41,425 bases of DNA from an uncultured Caryophanales bacterium. Lineage in GTDB: Bacteria > Bacillota_I > Bacilli_A > Izemoplasmatales > Hujiaoplasmataceae. How positions within the stretch are numbered: the first letter of the stretch is position 1; each line of letters opens with the position of its first letter. Of the stretch, positions 32,962 to 41,425 are shown one piece after another. The DNA is taken from positions 1-41,425 of the forward strand of contig CALGNF010000125.1 of assembly GCA_937958685.1 (NCBI GenBank). The letters are read 5' to 3'. The translations under genes were made by a program, and so were the position numbers. Below the pieces are notes generated by a model. It was given only the letters and a program-made list of their open reading frames with translations. It had not been told where the DNA came from and searched no databases.

Positions 32962-34257
32962 TCAGGCTCCAAAAACGCTTTGGTAAATATCGTCTACGTG
33001 ACGCGCGTAGTGGTCCAGGGAAAACAACAAGTCGATTTCTTTCTCCGTCAGGATGTTTCGGATGGTCGGGTCGTTGCGAACCAGATCCGGAAATGGTCTT
33101 TGTTCTCTGGCGGTTTTGGCTGCCAGAGACTGGACAAGGTCATAAGCTGTTTCCCTGGATTGTCCCTTGTCGATCAACGCCGTCATGACGCGTTGCGAAA
33201 AGATGAGTCCGTTGGTCAGATTGATGTTTTCCCGCATCTTGTCTGGGAACACTTCAAGTCCTTCCAGAACCTTGGCATAACGGTTTAGCATGTGGTCGAT
33301 CAGCGTCGTTGCATCCGGCAATACAATCCTTTCGACGGAAGAATGCGAGATGTCACGTTCGTGCCATAAGGACACATCTTCCAACGTTGGATATATGTAA
33401 CTTCGCATGACTCTTGCCAGGCCGCAGATGTTTTCGCTCGCAACCGGGTTCTGCTTGTGCGGCATCGCCGATGATCCTTTTTGGGTGGATGCAAACGGTT
33501 CCCTGACTTCGGCGACCTCGGTGCGCTGCAAATGTCTGATCTCGGTTGCGATCTTTTCTATGGTCGTCGCGATCATCGCAAGGGTAAAAATATATTCGGC
33601 GTGTCGGTCGCGCTGCAGTGTTTGCGTGGAGATCCGGGGACGGTTGAGCCCGAGACGGTTGAGGATGGAGACCTCGATGTCGGGATCCACAAAGGCGTAG
33701 TTGCCGACGGCGCCGCTTATCTTGCCCGTTTCCACACGGCTTGCAGCCGCCTCGAAACGTTCGTTGTTGCGACGCATCTCGTCATACCAAAGCGCCCACT
33801 TCAAACCGAATACGGTGATATCCGCGTGGATTCCGTGGGTTCTGCCGATCGCGAAGGTGTGTTTGTGTTCTCGGGCCTTGGCCTGCAAAACCGCCATGAA
33901 CCGCCACAAATCATCGCGAATGACGGCGTTTGCCCGTTTGAGCAGCAGGGCGTTGGCTGTATCGACGACGTCCGTCGAGGTCAATCCGTAATGGGTGTGC
34001 CGGCTTTCCGCACCCAAAGACTCCGCCACCGACCTGGTAAAGGCGATGACGTCGTGATTGGTCTCTTGTTCGAGTTCGCGGATCCGGGATAGCGAAAAGG
34101 TTGCTTTCTCCTTGATCAGCGCCAATTCTTCGGCGGAGATTTGTCCCTTTTCGTGCAAGGCTTCGCAATTGGCGATCTCGACCGCGAGAAACGCGGTGAA
34201 TTTGGCTTGGTCCGACCAGATATCTTTCATGACTTGTCGCGAATATCGTTCGATCAT
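32962..34257 (-). CDS. purB: Adenylosuccinate lyase
   Basis: Acts twice in purine synthesis: SAICAR to AICAR and adenylosuccinate to AMP. The 431-residue length is normal. HYGLTSTDVVDTA, RTHGIHADITVFG and the fumarase/lyase signature GSSAMPHKQNP with flexible loop are all present. Its ATG overlaps the folD stop (ATGA). It may serve AMP formation from salvaged IMP even if de novo synthesis is absent; no other de novo purine gene is visible here. Confidence 0.97.
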   Translation of the reverse strand: MIERYSRQVMKDIWSDQAKFTAFLAVEIANCEALHEKGQISAEELALIKEKATFSLSRIRELEQETNHDVIAFTRSVAESLGAESRHTHYGLTSTDVVDTANALLLKRANAVIRDDLWRFMAVLQAKAREHKHTFAIGRTHGIHADITVFGLKWALWYDEMRRNNERFEAAASRVETGKISGAVGNYAFVDPDIEVSILNRLGLNRPRISTQTLQRDRHAEYIFTLAMIATTIEKIATEIRHLQRTEVAEVREPFASTQKGSSAMPHKQNPVASENICGLARVMRSYIYPTLEDVSLWHERDISHSSVERIVLPDATTLIDHMLNRYAKVLEGLEVFPDKMRENINLTNGLIFSQRVMTALIDKGQSRETAYDLVQSLAAKTAREQRPFPDLVRNDPTIRNILTEKEIDLLFSLDHYARHVDDIYQSVFGA

Positions 34258-35111
34258 CGTCTATTCTCCATAATGTTCCTATAGCATAACAGCGTGTTTT
34301 CCAAAAGACAGGCGATCGTCATCGGACCGACACCCCCGGGAACGGGAGTGATGTAGCCGGCTTTCTGGGCTGCTTTTTCATAATCGACATCGCCCTGGAG
34401 CTTGCCGTCGATTCGGGAAATCCCGACGTCGATGACCACGGCTCCTTCTTTGACATAGGTGTCGTCGACCATCAGGGGTTTGCCGATGGCGACGACAAGG
34501 ATGTCGGCCATCGCTGCGACATCAGGCAGATTGATGGTCTTGCTGTGGCAGATCGTCACCGTACCGTTGGCGCGCAGAAGCAGCGAAGCCATCGGTTTGC
34601 CGACGATCTGGCTTCTGCCGATCACGACGCAGTGCTTGCCTTGGATTTCGATCCCGTATTTCTCCAGCAACCGCATGATCCCAAGCGGCGTGCAGGGGAC
34701 CAGCCAGGGCTTGCCGTTGGCCAGCCGGGCGACATTTTCCGGTGTGAACCCATCCACATCCTTATGATAATTGATTCGCGAGACGATCCGGTCGGCATCG
34801 AGATGTTTGGGAAGCGGTAGTTGCAGGAGGATCCCGTGGACCGTCTGATCATTGTTCAAGGCATCGATGAGGGCGATGATCTCGCTTTCGCCGACGTGCG
34901 CATCTTTTTTGACAATCGTGCTTTTGATGCCCGCCTTGAGGCAGGCTTTCTCCTTGCCGGACACGTATGTCTCGCTGGCGGGATCATCCCCGATCAAAAT
35001 GACGACAAGATGCGGCTGGCCGCCATATTTGGCGATCAAGGATTCAACTTCGCCTTTGACCTTGTCCCCGATTTCCCGAGCCAAGGCCTTTCCGTCCAAT
35101 ACCACAGGCAT
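34254..35111 (-). CDS. folD: Methylenetetrahydrofolate dehydrogenase/methenyltetrahydrofolate cyclohydrolase
   Basis: Bifunctional one-carbon enzyme that interconverts methylene- and 10-formyl-THF with NADP. The 285-residue length fits. YVSGKEKACLKAGI contains the catalytic Lys region, LLQLPLPKHLD is the family signature, and DVDGFTPENV and PGGVGPMTIACLLENT are conserved. The ATG at 35109-35111 follows AAGGTGAT; the longer frame upstream overlaps the flavin reductase gene and is not used. One base separates the two genes. Confidence 0.96.
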   Translation of the reverse strand: MPVVLDGKALAREIGDKVKGEVESLIAKYGGQPHLVVILIGDDPASETYVSGKEKACLKAGIKSTIVKKDAHVGESEIIALIDALNNDQTVHGILLQLPLPKHLDADRIVSRINYHKDVDGFTPENVARLANGKPWLVPCTPLGIMRLLEKYGIEIQGKHCVVIGRSQIVGKPMASLLLRANGTVTICHSKTINLPDVAAMADILVVAIGKPLMVDDTYVKEGAVVIDVGISRIDGKLQGDVDYEKAAQKAGYITPVPGGVGPMTIACLLENTLLCYRNIMENRR

Positions 35112-35112
35112 T

Positions 35113-35634
35113 TCAATCACCTTGTTTTCGATAGAGATACTGGTCGATGATCTCGCCATAATAGACGGTATGATTCGCTTTTGTGGTTGTATAATAACGG
35201 TCTTTGACCGCTTGGGGAACGACACTCTGATCGAGAGTCTGTTTGTAGATGACCTTGCACTCATAATGCAATTCGGCCTCGCCGACGATCGGGGTGGCTA
35301 TCTTTCGTCCCGGGACCGCTGTCATCCCCAATTCTTTGAATTTGTCGTGATCGCGGAGCGATTTGGTGCCGCAAAACTGGATTTCGCGCCGAAGATCGGC
35401 TTCAAGGGGAATGCTGACGGTGAATTCGCCCGCGTTTTCGATCAACTCGTAGGTGGCCCGGCAATCACGGACATAAACGATGAAGAGCGGTTTTCCCCAA
35501 ACGACCAAAATGCCTCCCCAACCGATGATCATCGTGTTGGTCTTGTCTTTGTATCTGGTCGTGAGAAACAGTCCCGGGTTGGTTCTTTCCAGAATTTTGC
35601 CCGCATAATCGAAGATCCCGATTTCCATATACAT
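35113..35634 (-). CDS. Flavin reductase-like FMN-binding split-barrel protein
   Basis: A 173-residue protein with split-barrel features: NPGLFLTTRYKDKTNTMIIGWGGILVVWGKPLF resembles the FMN-binding N-terminal part (T/S near the start, then N-x-M-x-x-G-W), followed by FTVSIPLEAD and the later GEAELHYECKVI. AGGAG is nine bases before the ATG. It is the first gene of the folD-purB-punA-pspC operon. The family includes flavin reductases and related redox proteins; the substrate is unknown. Confidence 0.88.
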   Translation of the reverse strand: MYMEIGIFDYAGKILERTNPGLFLTTRYKDKTNTMIIGWGGILVVWGKPLFIVYVRDCRATYELIENAGEFTVSIPLEADLRREIQFCGTKSLRDHDKFKELGMTAVPGRKIATPIVGEAELHYECKVIYKQTLDQSVVPQAVKDRYYTTTKANHTVYYGEIIDQYLYRKQGD

Positions 35635-35657
35635 GATATCACTCTCCTTCGGGTCCC

Positions 35658-35666
35658 ATTATATCA
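35658..35666 (-). promoter_or_regulatory. Extended -10 promoter of the flavin reductase-folD-purB operon
   Basis: TGATATAAT on the minus strand, 23 bases upstream of the flavin reductase ATG. The rest of the divergent gap to tyrA is AT-rich and contains a TTGTCA (35733-35738) and GATAAAAT (35756-35763) that may form the tyrA promoter. Confidence 0.6.
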
Positions 35667-35791
35667 TAGCCGAGGTGTCCCAAGAAAGAAATTCATGAAA
35701 CAGGCGCGAGCTATCGGTATTTTTATATGTCATTGTCATATCTCTATTTATTTGTGATAAAATGATATAAACCACGGGACGAGGTGGATAA

Positions 35792-36634
35792 ATGGATATC
35801 GGGATCATCGGTATGGGGCTGATGGGCGGATCGATCGCCCTGGCTCTCAAAGACAAACACCGGCTGTTCGCTTATGATGCGAACAGGACCAGTTTGGATT
35901 ACGCGCAATCTTCAGGCTTGATCGAACAAGCTTGTTTCACCTTGGATTCGCTTGTGGAAAAAACGAAAATCTTCATCGTTTGCCTGTATCCCGAAACCGT
36001 CATCCGTTTTATCGAAGAAAATCGGCGCTTGTTTGCGCCGGGGTCGGTCCTGATCGAGATTTCTGGAATCAAAGCCAACCTGGTCAAGGCGCTGTCTTGC
36101 CATCTTGATGGTTCTTTTGATATCGTCTTCACCCATCCGGTGGCAGGAAGCGAGAAAACCGGCGTTGAAAATGCCAAGCCGGACCTGTTCCGAAACCAAA
36201 ACTTTGTGATAACGCCGCTTTCGGAAAACCGAAGCGAGCATCTTGAACTTGCCAAAAGTTTGGCTGAGGACATGGGTTTCGACCGGATTTCGTTCCTGTC
36301 TCCCGAAGAACACGATGACATCATCGCCTATACCTCGCAACTCACTCACGTGCTTTCGCTTGCGCTGATGGCCGCTAATGGAGACAAATACGACACCGCC
36401 GCCTTTATCGGCGATTCTTTCCGTGATCTTACAAGGATCGCGATGATCAACGAGAAATTATGGATCGAATTGTTTCTGAACAACGATCGCTCACTGGTTG
36501 AGAAAATCGACAATCTGATCGCCGCGTTGCTCAAATACCGTGATGCCATCGCCAATCACGATGAACAAGGTCTGGCCGAGATGATGCGTTCCGCGAAAGC
36601 CGCCCGCCTTGCCATTGAAAAGGGGTTGTCTTGA
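35792..36634 (+). CDS. tyrA: Prephenate dehydrogenase
   Basis: Oxidative decarboxylation of prephenate to 4-hydroxyphenylpyruvate for tyrosine. The 280-residue protein has the NAD-binding GIIGMGLMGGSIA, FTHPVAGSEKTGVENA (catalytic-site His and substrate-binding residues) and the helical dimer domain with YTSQLTHVLSLAL. No ACT regulatory domain is present at the C-terminus, so feedback control by that means is unlikely. GAGGTGG precedes the ATG. It is the first gene of the aromatic operon; its stop directly abuts the aroA ATG. Confidence 0.95.
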   Translation: MDIGIIGMGLMGGSIALALKDKHRLFAYDANRTSLDYAQSSGLIEQACFTLDSLVEKTKIFIVCLYPETVIRFIEENRRLFAPGSVLIEISGIKANLVKALSCHLDGSFDIVFTHPVAGSEKTGVENAKPDLFRNQNFVITPLSENRSEHLELAKSLAEDMGFDRISFLSPEEHDDIIAYTSQLTHVLSLALMAANGDKYDTAAFIGDSFRDLTRIAMINEKLWIELFLNNDRSLVEKIDNLIAALLKYRDAIANHDEQGLAEMMRSAKAARLAIEKGLS

Positions 36635-37900
36635 ATGAAAGTCGTCATCTATCCCAAACAATTGACCGGTTCCGTCGATATACCGCCTTCAAAAAGCCAG
36701 ACACACAGGGCGATCATCGCCGCTTCGCTAGCCAAAGGGAAAAGCGTGATTTCCAATGTGTCTTATAGTGATGACATCACCGCCACCATCGGCGCAATGG
36801 AGAAGATTGGTGTCAAGTTCATCAAAAATCCCAACCAATTGATCGTCAACGGCGTCGGGAGAGTCGCCATCGACGATGATAATTTCGTTGAATGCAACGA
36901 ATCCGGATCGACTTTGCGGTTCATCACACCGCTTTTTGCCTTAAGTCGGCAAAAAGTGGTTTTCACCGGTAAGAAAAGCTTGTTTCAACGACCGATGGGT
37001 GTCTATGAACAGATTTTCCAGCAGATGAATCTGCAATATCAGAAGAACGAGGACTCGCTGATCATTTCCGGGGAGTTGCTTCCAGGACGTTACGAGATTC
37101 CCGGCAACATCAGCAGCCAATTCATCTCCGGAATGCTGATGGCGCTGCCACTTCTCAAAGAGGACTCGGAACTGATCATCCGCGAGCCCTTCGAGTCAAA
37201 AGGCTATGTCGAGATGACGCTGGCCATGCTCGAGACGGCCGGAATCGAAATTCGGTCCGAACCCAACCGCTACCTGATCAAAGGCAATCAGTCCTACAAG
37301 CCCATCACGGTCAAAATCGAAGGTGATTATTCACAGATGGCCGTCTTTGCCGTCATGGGTGTTCTTGGCAATGACGTGTTTTGCCGCAATATGGTGTATC
37401 CTTCGTTGCAACCGGACAGCCGCATCATCGATTTTGTCAGAAGCGCCGGCGGCAAGATTGAAATCAAGGACGCCGGTATCCTGTTTCGAAAATCACAGAC
37501 CAAAGGGGCGATTTTTGATGTGTCGCAATCGCCCGACATTGCCCCTGTGTTGGCGATTTTGGCGGCTTTTTCCGCCGGGAAGAGTGAAATCACCAACGCC
37601 TCGCGCTTGAAATACAAGGAATCCAACCGGCTCCTGTCGACCTATGGTACCTTGAAAACGATCGGCGTTCCGGTCGAGATGACCGAGGATGAGTTGCTCA
37701 TTGCCGGTATCGATGACTATCCCGGCGGACAGTTTGAAGCTTACGGCGACCATCGGATTGTCATGGCGGCGGCGCTGTCTTCCGTAAGAAGCACGAAGCA
37801 AGTGATCATCAAAAACGCCGATGCGGTGAACAAATCCTACCCGGAATTTTTCACAGACCTACGCGCTCTCGGCGCCTATTTCGAAGTGATCGAGGAATAA
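36635..37900 (+). CDS. aroA: 3-phosphoshikimate 1-carboxyvinyltransferase (EPSP synthase)
   Basis: Joins PEP to shikimate 3-phosphate. The 421-residue length is normal. Visible motifs: IPPSKSQTHRAIIAA (substrate-binding Lys/Ser/Arg), NESGSTLRFI (the PEP-site loop, here in the ESGST form seen in many Bacillota), FQRPMGVYEQ, the GDYSQ block and KESNRL near the C-terminus with DHRIVMA. It starts at the base after the tyrA stop and ends four bases before aroB. Confidence 0.97.
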   Translation: MKVVIYPKQLTGSVDIPPSKSQTHRAIIAASLAKGKSVISNVSYSDDITATIGAMEKIGVKFIKNPNQLIVNGVGRVAIDDDNFVECNESGSTLRFITPLFALSRQKVVFTGKKSLFQRPMGVYEQIFQQMNLQYQKNEDSLIISGELLPGRYEIPGNISSQFISGMLMALPLLKEDSELIIREPFESKGYVEMTLAMLETAGIEIRSEPNRYLIKGNQSYKPITVKIEGDYSQMAVFAVMGVLGNDVFCRNMVYPSLQPDSRIIDFVRSAGGKIEIKDAGILFRKSQTKGAIFDVSQSPDIAPVLAILAAFSAGKSEITNASRLKYKESNRLLSTYGTLKTIGVPVEMTEDELLIAGIDDYPGGQFEAYGDHRIVMAAALSSVRSTKQVIIKNADAVNKSYPEFFTDLRALGAYFEVIEE

Positions 37901-37904
37901 GGCC

Positions 37905-38885
37905 ATGAAAGAATTGTTGATCCATTCGCAAGCAGGCGACTATCCTGTCATCATCCGTTACGGACTCTTGAACGATCTTTTACAGCATCTGGACCAAAGA
38001 ACCAAGTATGTGATCATCCACGATGACTTGATTCCCGATGTCTATGTGAACAAGGTCGGCGTTGCTTGCGAGCGTCCCCTCATCATCGCCTTCCCCGCCG
38101 GAGAAAAGAACAAATCCGTTGAAACCTATCAGATGATCATCAGGACGATGCTCGACAACCAAATCAGAAAAGATGCCGTCGTCATTGCTTTGGGTGGCGG
38201 GGTCACCGGTGATCTTGCCGGTTATGTCGCCTCCACCTACATGCGCGGCATCGCCTATTTGCAGATCCCGACCTCGTTGCTTGCGCAGATCGACTCATCG
38301 GTTGGTGGCAAGGTTGGGTTGGATTTTGCCGACACCAAAAACATCATTGGCTCCATCTATCCGCCCAAAAAGGTATTGATCGATCCGCTGACGCTTGAGA
38401 CCCTGCCCAGACGCCACTTCGCGAACGGCATGTCCGAGATGATCAAATACGGGATGATCGCCAATGAGAGTTTCTTCGCCTTTCTTCGCGACAACGACGT
38501 CCGCACCGCTCTCGAACACGCGATCGCGCGCTCGATTGAAATCAAGCAGGCGTTTGTGGAAAAAGATGAGTTTGATTCCGGCGAACGGCAAATCCTCAAT
38601 TTCGGTCATACCTATGGCCATGCGCTCGAAACTTACTATGGCTATGAAAAATATCTGCACGGCGAAGCTGTCGCCATCGGGATGGTTCGGGAAACCCGCA
38701 ATCAGGAGATCAGAAAAGATTTGATCCGCGTTCTCCAGAAATACGGTTTACCGACAGAGGATCCGGTAAAGAACGAAGAACTCAAAGTATTTGTCCAGCG
38801 TGACAAGAAATCCCGCAGTGGTTATCTATCGGTGATCGACATCGAGTCGATCGGCTGTGCGGTGATCAGAAAAGAAAACTTGTAA
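37905..38885 (+). CDS. aroB: 3-dehydroquinate synthase
   Basis: Converts DAHP to 3-dehydroquinate using NAD and a divalent metal. Motifs are PAGEKNKSVETY, ALGGGVTGDLAGYVASTYMRG, PTSLLAQIDSSVGGKVGLD and the metal-binding NFGHTYGHALE with HGEAVAIGM. The 326-residue length is at the short end of the family (about 340-360). It lies four bases after aroA. Confidence 0.97.
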   Translation: MKELLIHSQAGDYPVIIRYGLLNDLLQHLDQRTKYVIIHDDLIPDVYVNKVGVACERPLIIAFPAGEKNKSVETYQMIIRTMLDNQIRKDAVVIALGGGVTGDLAGYVASTYMRGIAYLQIPTSLLAQIDSSVGGKVGLDFADTKNIIGSIYPPKKVLIDPLTLETLPRRHFANGMSEMIKYGMIANESFFAFLRDNDVRTALEHAIARSIEIKQAFVEKDEFDSGERQILNFGHTYGHALETYYGYEKYLHGEAVAIGMVRETRNQEIRKDLIRVLQKYGLPTEDPVKNEELKVFVQRDKKSRSGYLSVIDIESIGCAVIRKENL

Positions 38886-38898
38886 AGGAGGTCAGCAT

Positions 38899-39993
38899 AT
38901 GAATACGATCGGCGAGCGCTTGCAAGCCACATTCTTTGGCGAATCCCACGGCGAGGTCATCGGCATCGTGATCCGGGGTCTACCTGCGGGAATGCCAATC
39001 GACATTGGTCGCATCAAATTACGGCTGGAACAAAGACGTCCAGCCGCCCTCTGGGAATCCGCGCGTCAGGAACCAGACGACTTTGAGATCGCCTCCGGCT
39101 ATCGCGGCAACCTCTCGACCGGCGCTCCTTTGACCGTCCTCATCAAGAACCGGGACGTTGCCTCGGCAGATTATGAAAACCTCAAAAACACCCCGCGCCC
39201 CTCCCACGCGGACTATCCTGCCCACGTCAAATATGCGGGCCACAACGATCCTCGTGGAGGTGGCGTTTTCTCCGGCAGAATAACCGCTCTCACCGTGGTC
39301 CTCGGCGCGATTTGCGAGGCGTTTCTGGAGCGGTCGAACATCGAGGTTTTTTCCCATATACTGAGTGTCAAGGATATCCACGATGATGCATTTGATAAAT
39401 CAAATGTAAATAATGAACTTGCAAAACGCTTGAAATCTAGCCGTTTTCCCGTCATTAATCCCGAAAAGGCGGAGTTGATGACGACTTTGATAAAAGAAAC
39501 CAAAGCGACCTTGGATTCCGTCGGAGGAGTTGTCGAATCGGCCATCTTGAATCTTCCTGTTGGCCTTGGAGAGCCTTTGTTCGGGTCTTTGGAGAGTCGT
39601 TTGTCGCAGTTGCTGTTCTCGATTCCGGGAGTCAAAGGCATCGAGTTCGGCGACGGTTTTGGTCTCACCGAACTATACGGTAGCGAGGCTAACGACGCTT
39701 ATCACTACGATGGTGATCGAGTGGTGGCGACGACCAATCACAACGGCGGCATTCTCGGCGGGCTTTCCACCGGGATGCCGGTCATCCTCAGGATGGCAAT
39801 CAAACCGACGCCTTCGATCGGCAAGCCGCAACGAACCGTCGATCTTGAGAAACGCGTGGATACGACGATCACCGTCGGCGGCCGTCACGACCCCGCCATT
39901 ATCGCCCGGGTGGTCCCTGTCGTCAATGCCGTCATCAGTTTTGGAATCTGTGATTTGTTGTATCAATTTCATGAAAGTGACTGGATAAAATAA
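38899..39993 (+). CDS. aroC: Chorismate synthase
   Basis: Makes chorismate from EPSP with reduced FMN. The 364-residue length fits the monofunctional type. GESHGEVIGIVIRGLPAG is the first signature, RPSHADYPAHVKY and DPRGGGVFSGR follow, and the C-terminal RHDPAIIARVVPVV is the last. AAAGGAGG lies upstream of the ATG. A flavin reductase gene is divergently encoded about 3 kb away, but that it supplies reduced FMN is only a possibility. Confidence 0.97.
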   Translation: MNTIGERLQATFFGESHGEVIGIVIRGLPAGMPIDIGRIKLRLEQRRPAALWESARQEPDDFEIASGYRGNLSTGAPLTVLIKNRDVASADYENLKNTPRPSHADYPAHVKYAGHNDPRGGGVFSGRITALTVVLGAICEAFLERSNIEVFSHILSVKDIHDDAFDKSNVNNELAKRLKSSRFPVINPEKAELMTTLIKETKATLDSVGGVVESAILNLPVGLGEPLFGSLESRLSQLLFSIPGVKGIEFGDGFGLTELYGSEANDAYHYDGDRVVATTNHNGGILGGLSTGMPVILRMAIKPTPSIGKPQRTVDLEKRVDTTITVGGRHDPAIIARVVPVVNAVISFGICDLLYQFHESDWIK

Positions 39994-39994
39994 A

Positions 39995-41260
39995 ATGTAC
40001 GGGTTGTTGGGGCGGACGCTTGCCCACAGTTTCTCGCCGCTGATCCATTCGCTTCTGGGTAATAAAAACTACCATCTGTTCGAGACCGATGATCTCGAAA
40101 CATTCTTTCGCAAGCGCAATTTTCAAGGCATCAATGTGACGATTCCCTACAAGGAGGTTGTCGCTCCATTTCTTGATGAAATCGATCCCCTCTCCCAACG
40201 AACCGGCAGCGTCAACACGATCATCAATCGCAACAACCGCCTGTGGGGCACCGACACCGACTATCTGGGCCTGCAACATCTTCTCGCCCATAACGCCGTC
40301 GATGTGGGCGGCAAGCATGTCGTCATCCTTGGCAACGGCGGCGCGGCCAAGACCTGTGAATGCCTGATGCGCGATCTTTCGGCCGCTTCCGTGCGCAAAT
40401 TGGCGCGAAACCCGAAAGCCGACAATGAATTTCCGTTTGCGGAACTGGACAAAGTCAGCGACTGTGATATAATCATCAACACGACTCCCGTGGGGATGTA
40501 TCCGCACAATGACGATCCCGCGTTGATTTCCCTCAGGCAGTTTCCCCGTCTGGAAACCGTCGTGGACATCATTTACAACCCGCTTCGGAGCGCTCTCATC
40601 CTCGACGCCGAAGCCCATGGCCGCAAAAGCATCCCCGGACTGATGATGCTCATCGCCCAGGCGAAGGCGGCCCACGACCTTTTCTTTGGCAAAACCACAC
40701 CCAATAAGGAGATTGTCCGCATTCACCGGATCCTGCGCGAGCGGATGCTCAACTTGGTGCTGATCGGGATGCCGATGAGCGGCAAGTCGCTCTATGCGCA
40801 TTCCCTGAACAATCGTTATCACAAGAAGTTGATCGACACCGATCGCGAGATCGAAAAGCAAACCGCGCTGACAGTGGCGGAGATTTTTGAGAAAAAGGGC
40901 GAACCCTATTTTCGTGAACAGGAATACAACATCGTGAAATCGTTCTACAAAGAACACGGTCTGATGATCGCAACCGGCGGCGGCATGGTCCAAAACCACG
41001 CCTTGATGTCCCTGCTCAAACAAAACGGTCTTTTGATCTTCATTGACAAGGACAAGGCGGCGCTTGCCTCCCGGCAGATCAAGAACCGGCCGCTGATCAA
41101 AAATGTCGATGATGTGTACAAACTCTACGACCGGCGTCATCCTCTATATGAGAAATACGCTGACATCATCATCAAAATCGCTGACGGCGAAGCGGACCAC
41201 CAGCGGGAAATCGAGGCGAAGATCGATGAATATCTTAGTGGTAAACGGACCAAACCTTAA
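39995..41260 (+). CDS. aroE: Fused shikimate dehydrogenase and shikimate kinase (AroE-AroK)
   Basis: A 421-residue bifunctional protein. Residues 1 to about 245 are shikimate dehydrogenase: [20 protein letters not shown] (shikimate-binding SFSP), INVTIPYKE with the catalytic Lys, the [11 protein letters not shown]sp, the NADP loop [10 protein letters not shown], and NTTPVGMYP. From about 250 a shikimate kinase domain follows: Walker [22 protein letters not shown] (shikimate-binding Asp), PYFREQE and ATGGGMV. No stop codon or frame change occurs between them. It starts two bases after the aroC stop with only a weak ribosome site, so coupling is likely. Both active sites look complete. The usual separate gene for either domain is not seen in the window. 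Confidence 0.95.
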   Translation: MYGLLGRTLAHSFSPLIHSLLGNKNYHLFETDDLETFFRKRNFQGINVTIPYKEVVAPFLDEIDPLSQRTGSVNTIINRNNRLWGTDTDYLGLQHLLAHNAVDVGGKHVVILGNGGAAKTCECLMRDLSAASVRKLARNPKADNEFPFAELDKVSDCDIIINTTPVGMYPHNDDPALISLRQFPRLETVVDIIYNPLRSALILDAEAHGRKSIPGLMMLIAQAKAAHDLFFGKTTPNKEIVRIHRILRERMLNLVLIGMPMSGKSLYAHSLNNRYHKKLIDTDREIEKQTALTVAEIFEKKGEPYFREQEYNIVKSFYKEHGLMIATGGGMVQNHALMSLLKQNGLLIFIDKDKAALASRQIKNRPLIKNVDDVYKLYDRRHPLYEKYADIIIKIADGEADHQREIEAKIDEYLSGKRTKP

Positions 41261-41370
41261 TTTGTTGGGTCTTCGGGAACCGGAGATCTATGGGCGGGCG
41301 TCCTATCAGGACCTGAAAGACGCAATCGTTGCCCACGCCCAGAAGAGCGGGCATCATGTCGAGATCCACC
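41226..41370 (+). CDS. aroQ: 3-dehydroquinate dehydratase, type II, 3'-truncated
   Basis: The first 48 codons of a type II dehydroquinase are present: [20 protein letters not shown], with the family NGPNLNLLG signature and the loop IYG. The frame runs into adapter sequence at 41371, so about two thirds of the protein is missing. The ATG overlaps the end of the AroE-AroK gene by 35 bases; GAGG at 41213-41216 is nine bases upstream. Confidence 0.93.
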
Positions 41371-41425
41371 AGATCGGAAGAGCACACGTCTGAACTCCAG
41401 ACACCGAATACGACCACGTATGCCG
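41371..41425 (+). other. Illumina P7-side indexed adapter (artefact)
   Basis: The last 55 bases match the Illumina TruSeq indexed adapter: it starts AGATCGGAAGAGC, contains an apparent 8-base index and ends in CGTATGCCG, with a few mismatches. It is not genomic and ends the aroQ gene artificially. Confidence 0.97.

Noticed and set aside
32192..32986. 264-residue plus-strand open frame over the nucleoside phosphorylase gene
   Set aside because: Shadow of punA on the opposite strand; no ribosome site or motif.

Overview
The window is one contig of a bacterial genome, most likely from a metagenome. It looks like Bacillota, in the broad Bacilli/Mollicutes-related group; that placement is inference. 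The evidence is the order dnaX-ybaB-recR, the order ispE-spoVG-prs, an asparagine T-box leader, Bacillus-type Shine-Dalgarno sites, a parS-like site of the Bacillus type, a YolD/UvrX pair, and lipoproteins with long Thr/Ala/Pro linkers of the kind seen in Acholeplasma/Izemoplasma-like bacteria. UGA is used as stop and Trp is encoded by UGG, so the standard bacterial code applies. Coding DNA is of balanced to GC-rich composition and intergenic promoters are AT-rich, often with an extended -10 (TGnTATAAT). Both contig ends are untrimmed Illumina adapter (1-53 and 41371-41425), which cuts guaB and aroQ.

Layout. guaB (partial, +) ends at a bidirectional terminator. It faces a six-gene minus-strand operon (12150 to 1439): a carbohydrate-type ABC importer (ATPase, two permeases, lipoprotein binding protein), a staphylococcal-nuclease-type lipoprotein, and a 1437-residue lipoprotein of Ig-like, OB-fold and lamin-tail-like domains. 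Two AT-rich palindromes lie at the operon promoter. Next on the minus strand are a small membrane protein, recR, ybaB, dnaX and a truncated PTS enzyme I-like protein. A small membrane protein gene and mnmE diverge, and a 15/16 match to the Bacillus parS consensus directly follows the mnmE stop. A TtcA-like gene diverges from a plus-strand membrane module (unknown protein, NfeD-like, RDD, SPFH).

From 21.8 to 35.6 kb everything is on the minus strand: a purple-acid-phosphatase-like lipoprotein; asnS with its T-box; prs, spoVG and ispE; glycerate kinase with a secernin-type peptidase; a Y-family polymerase with a YolD-like protein; and flavin reductase-folD-purB-purine nucleoside phosphorylase-pspC. 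From 35.8 kb to the end a plus-strand operon carries tyrA, aroA, aroB, aroC, a fused aroE-aroK and the start of aroQ, nearly a complete shikimate pathway.

How the parts may fit. The surface nuclease, the adjoining ABC importer, the lipoprotein phosphatase and the purine genes (punA, purB, guaB, prs) suggest a cell that digests external nucleic acid and salvages the products, while still making aromatic amino acids. The parS-like site and several genes that are origin-proximal in Bacillus suggest that the window lies near the replication origin. No tRNA, rRNA, CRISPR array, transposase or prophage gene was seen. The only stretch longer than 300 bases without a gene (24863-25190) holds the T-box leader, its promoter and the prs terminator.
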